A stretch of DNA of 64,000 bases from Phocaeicola faecium. Its GTDB lineage: Bacteria > Bacteroidota > Bacteroidia > Bacteroidales > Bacteroidaceae. The position numbers were made by a program, and so were the translations under genes. The stretch's first letter is position 1, and each line of letters opens with the position of its first letter. Shown here piece by piece: positions 37,378-46,320 of the stretch. The notes beneath the pieces are model-generated. The model searched no databases. It saw nothing but the letters and a program-made list of their open reading frames with translations, and had not been told where the DNA came from. The stretch lies in NCBI RefSeq assembly GCF_014837055.1, contig NZ_JACSPQ010000011.1, positions 103,021 through 167,020 on the forward strand. The letters are read 5' to 3'.

Positions 37378-37824
37378 ATGAACGAGAACAAGAAAAAGAA
37401 CGGGACTGACAGTCCCAAGTGGGGGCGGCATCCACGGGAAAGCCGCAAGTCGCACTGCGTGATGGTGCGTTTCGACGACGGGGAATGGCTCAGGTTCCTC
37501 GCTATGCACGGCAAGTCCGGCGTGGAGGCGAGGGCGGTGTTCCTGAAGGCGCACTTCTTCGGACAGCCGTTCCGGGTACTGGTCACGGACAAGACGCTGC
37601 TCGACTACTGCACGAAGCTGTCCGCTTTCCATGCGCAGTACCGCATGGTGGGGAACAACTATAACCAGACGGTCAAGGAGCTGCGCTGCCATTTCTCGGA
37701 GAAAAAGGCGATGGCATTGCTCTACAAGCTGGAGCAATGCACGAAGGAACTGGCCGCAATCACGCGGCAGGTCGTTGAACTTTCAAGGGAGTTTCAGGAA
37801 AGATGGTCGCAAAAATCACGGTAG
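37378..37824 (+). CDS. mobA: MobA, relaxosome accessory protein
   Basis: 148 residues. A basic N-terminus (MNENKKKNGTDSPKWGRHPR) and the segment YRMVGNNYNQTVKELRCHFS, a hallmark of MobC/BfmC-type accessory proteins that open DNA at oriT. It overlaps mobB by 22 bases, as is usual for mobilisation operons. First gene of the plus-strand mobABC set. Confidence 0.88.
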   Translation: MNENKKKNGTDSPKWGRHPRESRKSHCVMVRFDDGEWLRFLAMHGKSGVEARAVFLKAHFFGQPFRVLVTDKTLLDYCTKLSAFHAQYRMVGNNYNQTVKELRCHFSEKKAMALLYKLEQCTKELAAITRQVVELSREFQERWSQKSR

Positions 37825-39050
37825 GCACGTCGCTGTACGGGGCGTTGGCTTACAACGGCATGAAAGTGAACGAGGGCGAGGGGAAGCTGCTCGCCGGGAA
37901 CAAGGTCTTCGACGATGGCAGCGGACGGGTGGACATCGCCCGTGCCGAACAGGATTTCAAACGGTACATGCCGGAGAACGTCCGCACACGGAACAAGGTC
38001 ATCCATATCTCCCTTAATCCGCATCCCGACGACCGCCTGACGGACATGGAGATGGAAAGTCTCGCGCGGGAGTATCTGGAGAAGCTGGGCTACGGCGACC
38101 AGCCTTATCTAATTTTCAAACATGAGGACATCAACCGCCACCACCTGCATATCGTCTCCGTCAATGTGGACGAGAATGGCAGGCGGTTGAACAAGGATTT
38201 CATCCATCGCCGCAGCAAGCGCATCACCACGGAGCTGGAACGCAAGTACGGTCTGCACCCCGCCGACCGCAGGCAGCACCGTAACGACAATTCCTTGCGC
38301 AAGGTGGATGCCTCGCAGGGAGACGTGAAGCGTCAGGTGTCGAACACCGTCAAGGCGGTGATGGCTACCTACAAGTTCCGGACAATGGGCGAATACCGCG
38401 CCTTGCTCTCCCTCTACAACGTCACTGTGGAGGAAGCCCGTGGCATGGTGAACGGACGCGAGTATCACGGACTGGTCTATTCCGCCACCGATGATGGCGG
38501 GAACAAGGTCGGCAATCCCTTCAAGGCATCCTGCATCGGGAAGTCCGTCGGCTATGAAGCCGTGCTGCGCAGGTTTGAGTATCCCAATGCCCAAATCCGC
38601 GACAAGCGTCTGGCGGACATGACGCGCAAGACCGTCGCTGCCGTATTGGACAGGACGTACCGCAAGGATGAATTTGTCGCCCTGCTCAAAGCGAAGGGCG
38701 TGGATGTGGTGTTCCGCCACACGGACGGGGGGCGCATCTACGGGGCGACCTTCATCGACCACCGCACGGGCTGTGTGCTGAACGGCTCCCGGCTGGGCAG
38801 GGAATTTTCCGCCAACGCCTTGCAGGAGCACTTCACTTTGCCGTATGCGGACACGCCGCCGATGCCGTTCACCCTTACACGGGACGAACCGCAGGCGGAA
38901 GCCCATACCTATGTGGAACACGGCGAGAGCCATTCCACGGGCTTGGGCTTGCTTGGCGGCGACGCATCGGGCGCACAGGCGGAAGAAGCCGCCTTCGAGC
39001 GCGAACTCAAACGCAAGCGGAAGAAACGCCGGAAGGGTTTGGGATTATAA
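37803..39050 (+). CDS. mobB: MobB relaxase
   Basis: 415 residues. The N-terminal relaxase domain shows GTSLYGALAYN (candidate tyrosine), KVIHISLNPHPDDRLTDMEM and the metal-binding histidine motif DINRHHLHIVSVN. The C-terminal half is a less conserved basic region ending KRKKRRKGLGL. It nicks oriT and carries the strand to the recipient. Complete and consistent with the MOB-P relaxases of CTnDOT-type elements. Confidence 0.93.
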   Translation: MVAKITVGTSLYGALAYNGMKVNEGEGKLLAGNKVFDDGSGRVDIARAEQDFKRYMPENVRTRNKVIHISLNPHPDDRLTDMEMESLAREYLEKLGYGDQPYLIFKHEDINRHHLHIVSVNVDENGRRLNKDFIHRRSKRITTELERKYGLHPADRRQHRNDNSLRKVDASQGDVKRQVSNTVKAVMATYKFRTMGEYRALLSLYNVTVEEARGMVNGREYHGLVYSATDDGGNKVGNPFKASCIGKSVGYEAVLRRFEYPNAQIRDKRLADMTRKTVAAVLDRTYRKDEFVALLKAKGVDVVFRHTDGGRIYGATFIDHRTGCVLNGSRLGREFSANALQEHFTLPYADTPPMPFTLTRDEPQAEAHTYVEHGESHSTGLGLLGGDASGAQAEEAAFERELKRKRKKRRKGLGL

Positions 39051-39074
39051 ATTATCCGTCCGCAGGGCATCCAA

Positions 39075-39165
39075 GCAAAGGTCAGACCTTTGGCTATCTA
39101 AGGTCAGACCTTTGGTAGCCTCACCTCGGACTTGAGATAGGCTCAGGTCGGACTTGAGGTATGCT
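39075..39165. repeat. Short direct repeats between mobB and mobC
   Basis: AAGGTCAGACCTTTGG occurs twice (about 39073 and 39095), and TCGGACTTGAG twice (about 39127 and 39149). Together with a near-palindromic core (AAGGTCAGACCTT) they occupy most of the 170-base gap. Confidence 0.6.
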
Positions 39166-39222
39166 TATGTCCGGGGAAAGCCTTGCGGACATATTGTTCA
39201 ACTTAAAAACAGAAACAGATTT

Positions 39223-41232
39223 ATGTCACAACAGGAAGACGATTTGAGGGCGTTGGCGAAAATCATGGACTTTCTCCGCGCCGTGAGCATTATTCTGGTG
39301 GTCGTCCACCTCTATTGGTACGGGTATGAAGCCGTAAGGCTGTGGGGCATCGACATCGGTGTCGTGGACCGGGTGCTGGTCAATTTCGACCGCACCGCCG
39401 GACTGTTCCACCATATCCTTTACACAAAACTTTTTGCGCTGTTGCTATTGGCTCTCTCTTGCTTGGGTACAAAGGGCGTGAAGGAGGAAAAAATCACGTG
39501 GGGCAGGATTTGGACGGTGCTTGCCGCAGGGCTGGCCCTGTTCTTCCTGAACTGGTGGATGCTCTCCCTGCCGCTGCCCGTGGAAGCCAACGTAGCCTTC
39601 TATGCCGCTTCGATGGCGGCGGGCTATGTCTGCCTCCTGATGTCCGGCACGTGGATGAGCCGCCTCTTGCGCACCAACCTCATGGATGACGTGTTCAACG
39701 TGGAAAACGAGAGCTTCATGCAGGAGACGCGCCTCATGGAGAACGAGTATTCGGTGAACCTGCCTACGCGCTTCTATTACAGGAAGAAGTGGAACGACGG
39801 GTACATCAACGTGGTAAACCCGTTCCGCGCTTCCATCGTATTGGGCACTCCGGGCAGCGGAAAGTCGTATGCCGTGGTAAACAGCTTTATCAAGCAGATG
39901 ATTGAAAAATCTTACTCGATGTACATCTATGACTTCAAGTTCAGCGACCTTTCCACCATCGCTTACAACCACCTGATGAACCACGGCGACGGCTACAAGG
40001 TCAAGCCGAAGTTCTACGTCATTAACTTCGACGACCCGCGCCGGAGCCACCGCTGCAATCCCATTCACCCGGATTTCATGGAGGACATCACCGATGCCTA
40101 CGAAAGTGCCTATACCATTTTATTAAATTTGAACAAAACTTGGGTGCAAAAGCAAGGCGACTTCTTCGTGGAGAGTCCGATTATACTTTTTGCCAGTATT
40201 ATCTGGTTTTTACGGATTTATCAGGATGGAAAGTATTGCACCTTCCCACACGCCATTGAGTTGCTGAACAGACGTTATGAGGATGTTTTCCCTATTCTCA
40301 CCAGCTATCCGGAGTTGGAAAACTATCTTTCGCCCTTTATGGACGCTTGGCAGGGAGGTGCAGCCGAGCAGTTGATGGGGCAAATCGCATCAGCGAAGAT
40401 ACCGCTCTCGCGCATGATTTCCCCACAGCTTTATTGGGTCATGTCAGACAGTGAGTTTACGTTGGATATTAACAACCCGGATGAGCCTAAGATTCTCTGC
40501 GTCGGCAATAATCCCGACCGTCAGAACATCTACGGCGCGGCGTTGGGTCTGTACAATTCCCGAATTGTCAAGCTCATTAACAAGAAGGGCAAGCTGAAGT
40601 CGGCGGTAATCATCGACGAGCTGCCTACGATTTACTTCAAGGGATTGGATAATCTTATCGCCACTGCCCGAAGCAACAAGGTGGCGGTCTGCCTCGGCTT
40701 TCAGGACTTTTCGCAGTTGAAACGCGATTATGGGGACAAAGAAGCGGCGGTCGTGATGAACACGGTGGGAAACATCTTTTCGGGTCAAGTCGTTGGTGAG
40801 ACCGCCAAAACGCTTTCCGAGCGTTTCGGCAAAATCTTGCAGAAGCGGCAGAGCGTCACCATCAACCGGGAGGACAAGTCCACCTCCATCAACACGCAGA
40901 TGGAGAGCCTGATACCCGCGAGCAAGATTTCCACGCTGACGCAGGGCATGTTCGTGGGCGCGGTGGCCGACAACTTCAACGAGCGCATCGAGCAGAAAAT
41001 CTTTCATTGCGAGATTGTGGTGGACGTGGAGAAGGTGAAGCGCGAGGAACAGGCTTACAAGCCCATCCCCGTCATCACGGACTTCACCGATGCCGACGGC
41101 AACGACCGCATGAAGGAAATGATACAGGAGAACTACAACCGCATCAAGGCGGAAGTGCGGCAGATTGTCGCCGACGAGTTGCAGCGCATCCAGTCCGACC
41201 CGGAACTGCAACACCTCTTGCAGGGCAAGTAA
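39223..41232 (+). CDS. mobC: MobC, type IV coupling protein (VirD4/TraG-like)
   Basis: 669 residues from ATG 39223 (MSQQEDDLRALAKIMDFLRA). Several N-terminal membrane helices (AVSIILVVVHLYWYGYEAVR, LFALLLLALSCLG, NVAFYAASMAAGYVCLLMSG) anchor it. Walker A is GTPGSGKSYAVVNSF and a Walker B-like segment is SAVIIDELPTIYF. It hands the relaxase-DNA complex to the secretion channel. Full length; the upstream extension of the open frame has no coding signature. Confidence 0.93.
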   Translation: MSQQEDDLRALAKIMDFLRAVSIILVVVHLYWYGYEAVRLWGIDIGVVDRVLVNFDRTAGLFHHILYTKLFALLLLALSCLGTKGVKEEKITWGRIWTVLAAGLALFFLNWWMLSLPLPVEANVAFYAASMAAGYVCLLMSGTWMSRLLRTNLMDDVFNVENESFMQETRLMENEYSVNLPTRFYYRKKWNDGYINVVNPFRASIVLGTPGSGKSYAVVNSFIKQMIEKSYSMYIYDFKFSDLSTIAYNHLMNHGDGYKVKPKFYVINFDDPRRSHRCNPIHPDFMEDITDAYESAYTILLNLNKTWVQKQGDFFVESPIILFASIIWFLRIYQDGKYCTFPHAIELLNRRYEDVFPILTSYPELENYLSPFMDAWQGGAAEQLMGQIASAKIPLSRMISPQLYWVMSDSEFTLDINNPDEPKILCVGNNPDRQNIYGAALGLYNSRIVKLINKKGKLKSAVIIDELPTIYFKGLDNLIATARSNKVAVCLGFQDFSQLKRDYGDKEAAVVMNTVGNIFSGQVVGETAKTLSERFGKILQKRQSVTINREDKSTSINTQMESLIPASKISTLTQGMFVGAVADNFNERIEQKIFHCEIVVDVEKVKREEQAYKPIPVITDFTDADGNDRMKEMIQENYNRIKAEVRQIVADELQRIQSDPELQHLLQGK

Positions 41233-41256
41233 AAACGCCATAGGCGAAAAAAGGAA

Positions 41257-41297
41257 AATCCTTAACTTGGCTGGATGTTCAGACCGGGTTAAGGATT
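41257..41297. terminator. Bidirectional terminator after mobC
   Basis: AATCCTTAAC (41257-41266) pairs with GTTAAGGATT (41288-41297). It follows the mobC stop by 24 bases and precedes the end of the convergent acetyltransferase gene. Confidence 0.7.
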
Positions 41298-41332
41298 GTC
41301 CTTTTCTCGTTGATTGACAATTGAAATGAAAA

Positions 41333-42487
41333 TTACTGCATTGGTTTCTCCGTTTTATACAGCAGATGGGGCATTTCTTTTCCATTGTATATAATGGTAT
41401 GGCTGCCGCAAGGTTTCATGGCAATGGCTTCCGCCACACGGATGGAGGACGTGTTTTCGGGACGGATGCTGCAATAGACCTCTTGCAAGCCCAGTTTCTC
41501 GAAAGCGTACCGCAGGCATCTTCGGGCGGCTTCCGTGGCATAGCCGTTGTGCCAATACGCATTGTCCAGGATGTAGCCGAGTTCCACCGCTTCATTCCCG
41601 TTTATCACGCTTTTCATCAGCCCGGCCTGTCCGATAAGTTTGCCCCCGTCTTTCAACACAAGGGCGAAATACCCGTAGCCGTCCTTGCGGTAACGGGAGA
41701 ACTGGCGGTTCACCCATTGGCGCACCTCCTTCTTGTCAAAGCCGTGTTCCCATGCGTACATGACTTCCGACTTGCCCATGAGGGCGAGCAACGCGCCCGT
41801 GTCCTTGCGGGTGATTTTGCGGATGACGAGCCGTTCCGTTTCCATGATCGTGAGCGACTCGGCGTAGGTCTTTATCTCCAAGCCGTCGTCTTTCCACTCC
41901 TTGACCATCTTCCGGACGGTATCATCCACCAGCCTGCGGTAGGCGTCATCGGGAACGGCTTTCAAGTAAAACGTGTCATTGGTTTCCTTCAACACCCAAT
42001 CGGCTATGTCCTGCAAGTCCTTCCCTTCGGGGATATAGTCCTTGTGTATCATGTACTCGTTGATGTTGTCCTCCAGTAGTTCCTCCATGGCGGTACGGGT
42101 GTCTTCCTCCAATTCCGAAAACGGGGTTTCCGCTACCTGAAAAATGTCGTTGTTCCATTCATCCGCTTCTTCATCGTCCTCTTCCGGCACAAAAACGCCC
42201 CGTTTCATGTCCAGCATCTCCTGCGCGAATTTTCCCGACTCCCTGTCCTTGTACTTCTTGGCATATTTTTCCAGCAGTTCCCAGTCCTGCCGCCTCATGG
42301 GGAAGCGGAACGCGGCGCGTTCCACCTCGTTGCAGCGCATCATGTCCGCCTGTTCGTCCTTTGGAAGCGACTGGCATTCCTTGCAGATGTGCAGCGCGTG
42401 TCCTCTGCCCGAGAAGCTCTCGTTGGACTTGTGGCAGCCGCATACCTTGCAGTAGTGTCCGCCGTGTTTCCTTTTCTTCTTCACCAT
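41333..42487 (-). CDS. Zinc-ribbon protein fused to a GNAT acetyltransferase
   Basis: 384 residues from ATG 42487; a GTG nine bases upstream also reads in frame. Residues 1-50 contain paired cysteines (HYCKVCGCHK and LHICKECQSL), a probable zinc ribbon. A charged, helical middle (about residues 50-210) is followed by a RimJ/RimL-like GNAT domain (ERLVIRKITRKDTGALLALM, LGYILDNAYWHNGYATEAAR, SSIRVAEAIAMKPCG). The gene starts one base after the stop of the AlbA_2 gene, so it is co-expressed. It is cargo between mobC and rteC. The target is unknown; the fusion is unlike ordinary resistance acetyltransferases. Confidence 0.75.
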   Translation of the reverse strand: MVKKKRKHGGHYCKVCGCHKSNESFSGRGHALHICKECQSLPKDEQADMMRCNEVERAAFRFPMRRQDWELLEKYAKKYKDRESGKFAQEMLDMKRGVFVPEEDDEEADEWNNDIFQVAETPFSELEEDTRTAMEELLEDNINEYMIHKDYIPEGKDLQDIADWVLKETNDTFYLKAVPDDAYRRLVDDTVRKMVKEWKDDGLEIKTYAESLTIMETERLVIRKITRKDTGALLALMGKSEVMYAWEHGFDKKEVRQWVNRQFSRYRKDGYGYFALVLKDGGKLIGQAGLMKSVINGNEAVELGYILDNAYWHNGYATEAARRCLRYAFEKLGLQEVYCSIRPENTSSIRVAEAIAMKPCGSHTIIYNGKEMPHLLYKTEKPMQ

Positions 42488-42488
42488 G

Positions 42489-43952
42489 TTACTCACCCCT
42501 TTCCAGCAAAGCCTTTCCTTGTTCGGTGAGCCTGTATTTCTGCTTGGGATGTTTCGGCTGGTCAGGATAGAGCGGTTCCACCAATCCGGCTTCCATAGAC
42601 GGGTTAAGGTAATTGCCCAAGAAATTCTCCCTGTCCTTCAGTTCCATCATTCCCATCATTTCTTTCAGCGAGCAAGTGTGTTCCCCTATCAGTTCAATGA
42701 GCCGGACGATGCTTGTCGGGTACTTGTCGGGTGCTTGTCGGGTACTTGTCGGATGCTTGTCGGATGCTTGTCCAGCCGTTTCCATCTCATAGCGGAATAC
42801 CACCCATACGGAACTCCCGTCCGTGTGGAATTCCGGGTCGGGTATGCCGGCACGGCGGCACTCGTCTATCATCAGGCTGATGCCGCGACCCCAGCTTTCC
42901 AGCAACTCGCTTTTGTAAAGCACGTTGGCTATGATGAGGTTGGGCGGCTCTGAACTGTGTCCGCCAAGCAGTTTTTCAAGGGTCATGTCGGGAGGGAACG
43001 CGCCGCTGCTCTCTATTTCCACGCGGTCGTCATAAATGGCGATGCCCACCGAACCGCCCGGACGGTGGTAGGCTCTGTGACAAAAGGCGTTGATGCAACA
43101 TTCCCTCAATGCCTTGTAAGGTATGCTCAGCTTTTCTTCACGGTACAGCCCCTCTATTTTACCCGACAAGGACAGGTGCTTGAAAAAAAACGACATGGCA
43201 GCGTCCAATAGCGCGTAGATGTTCCCTTGCTGTCTTTGGTTGTCTATGAATTCCTCTTTGCTTGTGCCTCTGAACCTTGCCATTCGCAACAGGCATTGGG
43301 GATAGTCGTACAGATTGCGCCCGAACAGTACGGCGGCGGCATTGTTCAGCTTCCCGTCATGCAACAGGTCGAATTTTTCAAGGATGGCGGGTATTTCTTC
43401 GCGAATGGTGGTTTCCGGCAGGCGTCCGCAGTTGATTCCGGCGCGTACCGCACCGATGATGACATTCTCGTCGAGGTCGCTGATTTGCAGGTCGGGGTTG
43501 GGGATTGCCTCCCAACTGTATTTGCCGCCCCTTTGCATCAGCAGGTGGTTGTACTTGTCCTGCGGCATGACAGACGTCACGCTTTCTATCCGCTGGTAAG
43601 CCCTGCCTTTATATGTGAACGGACGCATATAGCGTTGTTCCTCAGCATATAAGGCAATGACCTGTTTGTCCGTGTCGGGAATGTTTGCGTATGAGACCGT
43701 TATCGTGGCAAACGGCTCGAATAGGCGGATGGCTTCCGCAATTTCCCGTTTCGTCTTGTCGCTCACTTCCTGACCGGTGATTTTCCCGTTGTCAGCCACG
43801 CCGAACAGTACCGTACCGCCCTCGCCGTTGAGGAAGGCGCACAGTGTCTCCATGCCGCGCTCCAACTGCCCGGTGATCAGCTTGTATTCTGTCCGTCCCC
43901 CTTCATCGCCGGAGGCCAGTTTGCGTATGTCGTCTATATTGGTTATATTCAT
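42489..43952 (-). CDS. AlbA_2 (Schlafen-type) ATP-binding protein with C-terminal winged helix
   Basis: 487 residues from ATG 43952 (MNITNIDDIRKLASGDEGGR). The N-terminal AlbA_2 domain reads GRTEYKLITGQLERGMETLCAFLNGEGG (first 20 of it diagnostic) with LFGVADNGKITG; a C-terminal ATPase-like domain follows (EKLSIPYKALRECCINAFCH, ILESWGRGISLMIDE type sequence). A linker made from an 11-base tandem repeat then leads to a winged-helix tail (LIGEHTCSLKEMMGMMELKD). Members are regulators or defence-associated proteins. Cargo gene coupled to the acetyltransferase downstream. Function is open. Confidence 0.8.
   Translation of the reverse strand: MNITNIDDIRKLASGDEGGRTEYKLITGQLERGMETLCAFLNGEGGTVLFGVADNGKITGQEVSDKTKREIAEAIRLFEPFATITVSYANIPDTDKQVIALYAEEQRYMRPFTYKGRAYQRIESVTSVMPQDKYNHLLMQRGGKYSWEAIPNPDLQISDLDENVIIGAVRAGINCGRLPETTIREEIPAILEKFDLLHDGKLNNAAAVLFGRNLYDYPQCLLRMARFRGTSKEEFIDNQRQQGNIYALLDAAMSFFFKHLSLSGKIEGLYREEKLSIPYKALRECCINAFCHRAYHRPGGSVGIAIYDDRVEIESSGAFPPDMTLEKLLGGHSSEPPNLIIANVLYKSELLESWGRGISLMIDECRRAGIPDPEFHTDGSSVWVVFRYEMETAGQASDKHPTSTRQAPDKYPTSIVRLIELIGEHTCSLKEMMGMMELKDRENFLGNYLNPSMEAGLVEPLYPDQPKHPKQKYRLTEQGKALLERGE
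42712..42775. repeat. 11-base tandem repeat inside the AlbA_2 gene
   Basis: Five full units plus nine bases: TGCTTGTCGGG, TACTTGTCGGG, TGCTTGTCGGG, TACTTGTCGGA, TGCTTGTCGGA, then TGCTTGTCC. It encodes the linker ASDKHPTSTRQAPDKYPTS between the ATPase domain and the winged helix. Because 11 is not a multiple of 3, gain or loss of one unit would shift the frame. Confidence 0.9.
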
Positions 43953-44115
43953 GCGTAATCGTTTGGAGGGCAAAAATAATCATTTGACCGACAGATACGA
44001 AATTTTGGAGCATTTTCTTGCAAATTGTCATTGCTAGAACAGGAAAAAGAAACCGGGAGCAAGGGGCTTCTACCCATACACCTTGTTCCCGGTCATGAAT
44101 CAGACAGAAAAACTT
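43953..44115. other. Intergenic region between the AlbA_2 start and the rteC end
   Basis: About 160 bases, including the AlbA_2 promoter area. Nothing else supportable is visible. Confidence 0.4.
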
Positions 44116-44751
44116 TCATCTCTTGCGTGCCCGTTCCCGCTCATCGTCTTTCACGATTCGCTCGTTCAGCTTTTCGGAAGCCCGGTCGAAGAAATAGGTA
44201 CGGCTGTCATTTTTCCGACGACGGATATCCACATAGGCGTTGTAGCACTGACTGGGCTTCAACTCCATGCCGAAGAATCGGGAGAAATGGACCATCAGTT
44301 CCTGGATACCGGTTTCTCCGCCGTTGATACATTTCAGGGTGTCGAGCCCGTACAATAATTCCACTAGGTCGGATATGCTGCCTGTCCAACATATCGGAGG
44401 GGCATCAGAAGGAGGGGCGCCGGTTTTCTCGCCGGTAAACATGTGGGAGGGCGGCAACGGATGGTATTCCCGGGCAAGGAACCGTAGCATCTTGCGCACA
44501 AAGGCAAGGGCCTTGTGTACATGCAGATTCAGTTCGCTCTCATGGCTCCTGCCTTGCAGGGCCTCATGGTATTGCAGCTCCGTTTCCGCATAGCTCAGGG
44601 CGTGTACCGGATGTCCGCTTTCGGGCGGGATGAGACAGAGTTGGATGACCCTTTGTGTAAACTCATCGTAGGCCGTGCGTAACCCGGTGCGGCTGTCGGG
44701 ATTGCTTATCAGACGGAAAAACTCGGTTTCCGTCAAGGTGAGATGTTCCAT
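44116..44751 (-). CDS. rteC: RteC, regulator of element excision
   Basis: 211 residues. It starts MEHLTLTETEFFRLISNPDS and ends in a basic arginine-rich tail. The core ESELNLHVHKALAFVRKMLR and DLVELLYGLDTLKCINGGET matches RteC, which in CTnDOT is switched on by RteB and then activates the excision genes. Those target genes are not in this window. The 267-base gap upstream probably holds its RteB-dependent promoter. Confidence 0.9.
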   Translation of the reverse strand: MEHLTLTETEFFRLISNPDSRTGLRTAYDEFTQRVIQLCLIPPESGHPVHALSYAETELQYHEALQGRSHESELNLHVHKALAFVRKMLRFLAREYHPLPPSHMFTGEKTGAPPSDAPPICWTGSISDLVELLYGLDTLKCINGGETGIQELMVHFSRFFGMELKPSQCYNAYVDIRRRKNDSRTYFFDRASEKLNERIVKDDERERARKR

Positions 44752-45018
44752 TTGTTCCTAATTTTTTGTTTTTACTCGGATGAAATGTGCGCACATACAT
44801 CCATAGGAGCAAATGATAGTCCAATTACAATGTTATGGTGATGAACTTGTATGCAATTTCTTGCAAATCAAGCTCTTGGCAGACGAAAATTTGTTTTAAG
44901 GAAGAATAGGCAGCCTCCTTCCCGTGTCCGACTTCCGGACAGGTGTCCGTTTTTCGTACACAGTACCGCCCTTTCTTTCCGCTTTTTTCCATTCCGTTTC
45001 GTCCTTTCCCCTGCCATG

Positions 45019-46320
45019 TCACCTCTTCGTCTGAATCCCATACAGGTCCATTTTCTCGTACAGCGTGCTCCGGCTTATGCCCAGCAGTCTGGCGGCCTCT
45101 TTCCGATTATGCCCGGCCTTTTCCAAAGCCTGGCATATCCGCTTCTTTTCCATGCATTCCCCTTTCAAGGCAATGTCAGGATCGGAAGGCTTTCCGGACT
45201 CATCCAAGTTCAATTCTTCCGCCGTCACCAATTCCCCTTGGGCAAAAAGCACGGCGGATTGGACCGCCTGTTTCAGTTCCCGTACGTTTCCCGGCCAGTC
45301 ATGGGCCAGCAACCGTTTCTTCGCCTCCGCATCGAAACCTTTTACCTGTCTGCCATGCTCTTGGTTGTAAAGTTCCCGGAAGAATTCAGCAAGCGGCAGG
45401 ATGTCTTCCGGGCATTCCCTGAGCGGGGGTACTTTCACGGTGTACTCACTCAATCGGAAATACAGGTCCCGGCGGAAACGCCTTTCCGATATGGCTTCTT
45501 CCAGATTCTCGTTCGTTGCGGTGATGATGCGCACGTTGGCTTTCCTGTCTTTTGTGCCGCCGACAGGACGGTAACGCCTGTCCTGTATGGCGCAGAGCAG
45601 CATCTGCTGTACGCCGAGGGGAAGGTTGCCTATCTCATCCAGGAACAACGTTCCTCCCTCGGCTTCCGACCAATAGCCTTCCTTGCGCCCGACCGCCCCG
45701 GTAAAAGCCCCTTTTTCATGCCCAAACAAGGCGGAAGCGGCCAGACTTTCGGATAACAGCCCGCAGTCCACTGTCACGAACGGTTTGTCCGCACGGTCGC
45801 TTTGGGCATGTATCTTTTCAGCGATATGTTTCTTTCCTGTACCGTTCTCACCCCGAACCATCACGCAGATGTCGGCTTTGGCTAGGACGTGGAGACGTCC
45901 GAATACTTTCTGGTAGGCTTCGCTCTCCCTTATGAACAGGGGTTCCTCATGGAATGACTGCCTTTTCTGCAAGTCTTGGAGCATGGCGGGAAGCTGGCTG
46001 GTCAGCAGTTTCTTGGGGATATAGTCTTCCGCTCCGGATTTCATGGAACGCACGGCGGTAGGCACTTCCGCATAATCCGTCATGATGACGTAGGGATTGT
46101 GCTTCCCCTCGCGGCGCAGTTCTTCAAGCAACAGGATGCCGTCACCGTCAGGCAACCGGAGGTCGGCAAGCACGATGTCGTCATCTTCCAGCATTGAAAA
46201 CAGTTTCCGGGCACCGGTGCAATCGGAGGTACTGACTGTCCGGTATCCGTTTTCTTCCAAAAAATTGCAGACATACCTGCTGTACACAAGGTTGTCTTCC
46301 ACTACGATTATCTTTCCCAT
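45019..46320 (-). CDS. rteB: RteB, sigma-54-type response regulator
   Basis: 433 residues from ATG 46320, overlapping the end of rteA by 13 bases. N-terminal receiver (GKIIVVEDNLVYSRYVCNF, DDIVLADLRLPDGDG, phospho-acceptor D in LADLR), central AAA+ domain (RGENGTGKKHIAEKIH, the GAFTGA loop, GGTLFLDEIGNLPLGVQQ) and a Fis-type helix-turn-helix (NRKEAARLLGISRSTLYEKM). It activates rteC in CTnDOT. The upstream extension of the frame is a shadow of rteA. Confidence 0.94.
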   Translation of the reverse strand: MGKIIVVEDNLVYSRYVCNFLEENGYRTVSTSDCTGARKLFSMLEDDDIVLADLRLPDGDGILLLEELRREGKHNPYVIMTDYAEVPTAVRSMKSGAEDYIPKKLLTSQLPAMLQDLQKRQSFHEEPLFIRESEAYQKVFGRLHVLAKADICVMVRGENGTGKKHIAEKIHAQSDRADKPFVTVDCGLLSESLAASALFGHEKGAFTGAVGRKEGYWSEAEGGTLFLDEIGNLPLGVQQMLLCAIQDRRYRPVGGTKDRKANVRIITATNENLEEAISERRFRRDLYFRLSEYTVKVPPLRECPEDILPLAEFFRELYNQEHGRQVKGFDAEAKKRLLAHDWPGNVRELKQAVQSAVLFAQGELVTAEELNLDESGKPSDPDIALKGECMEKKRICQALEKAGHNRKEAARLLGISRSTLYEKMDLYGIQTKR

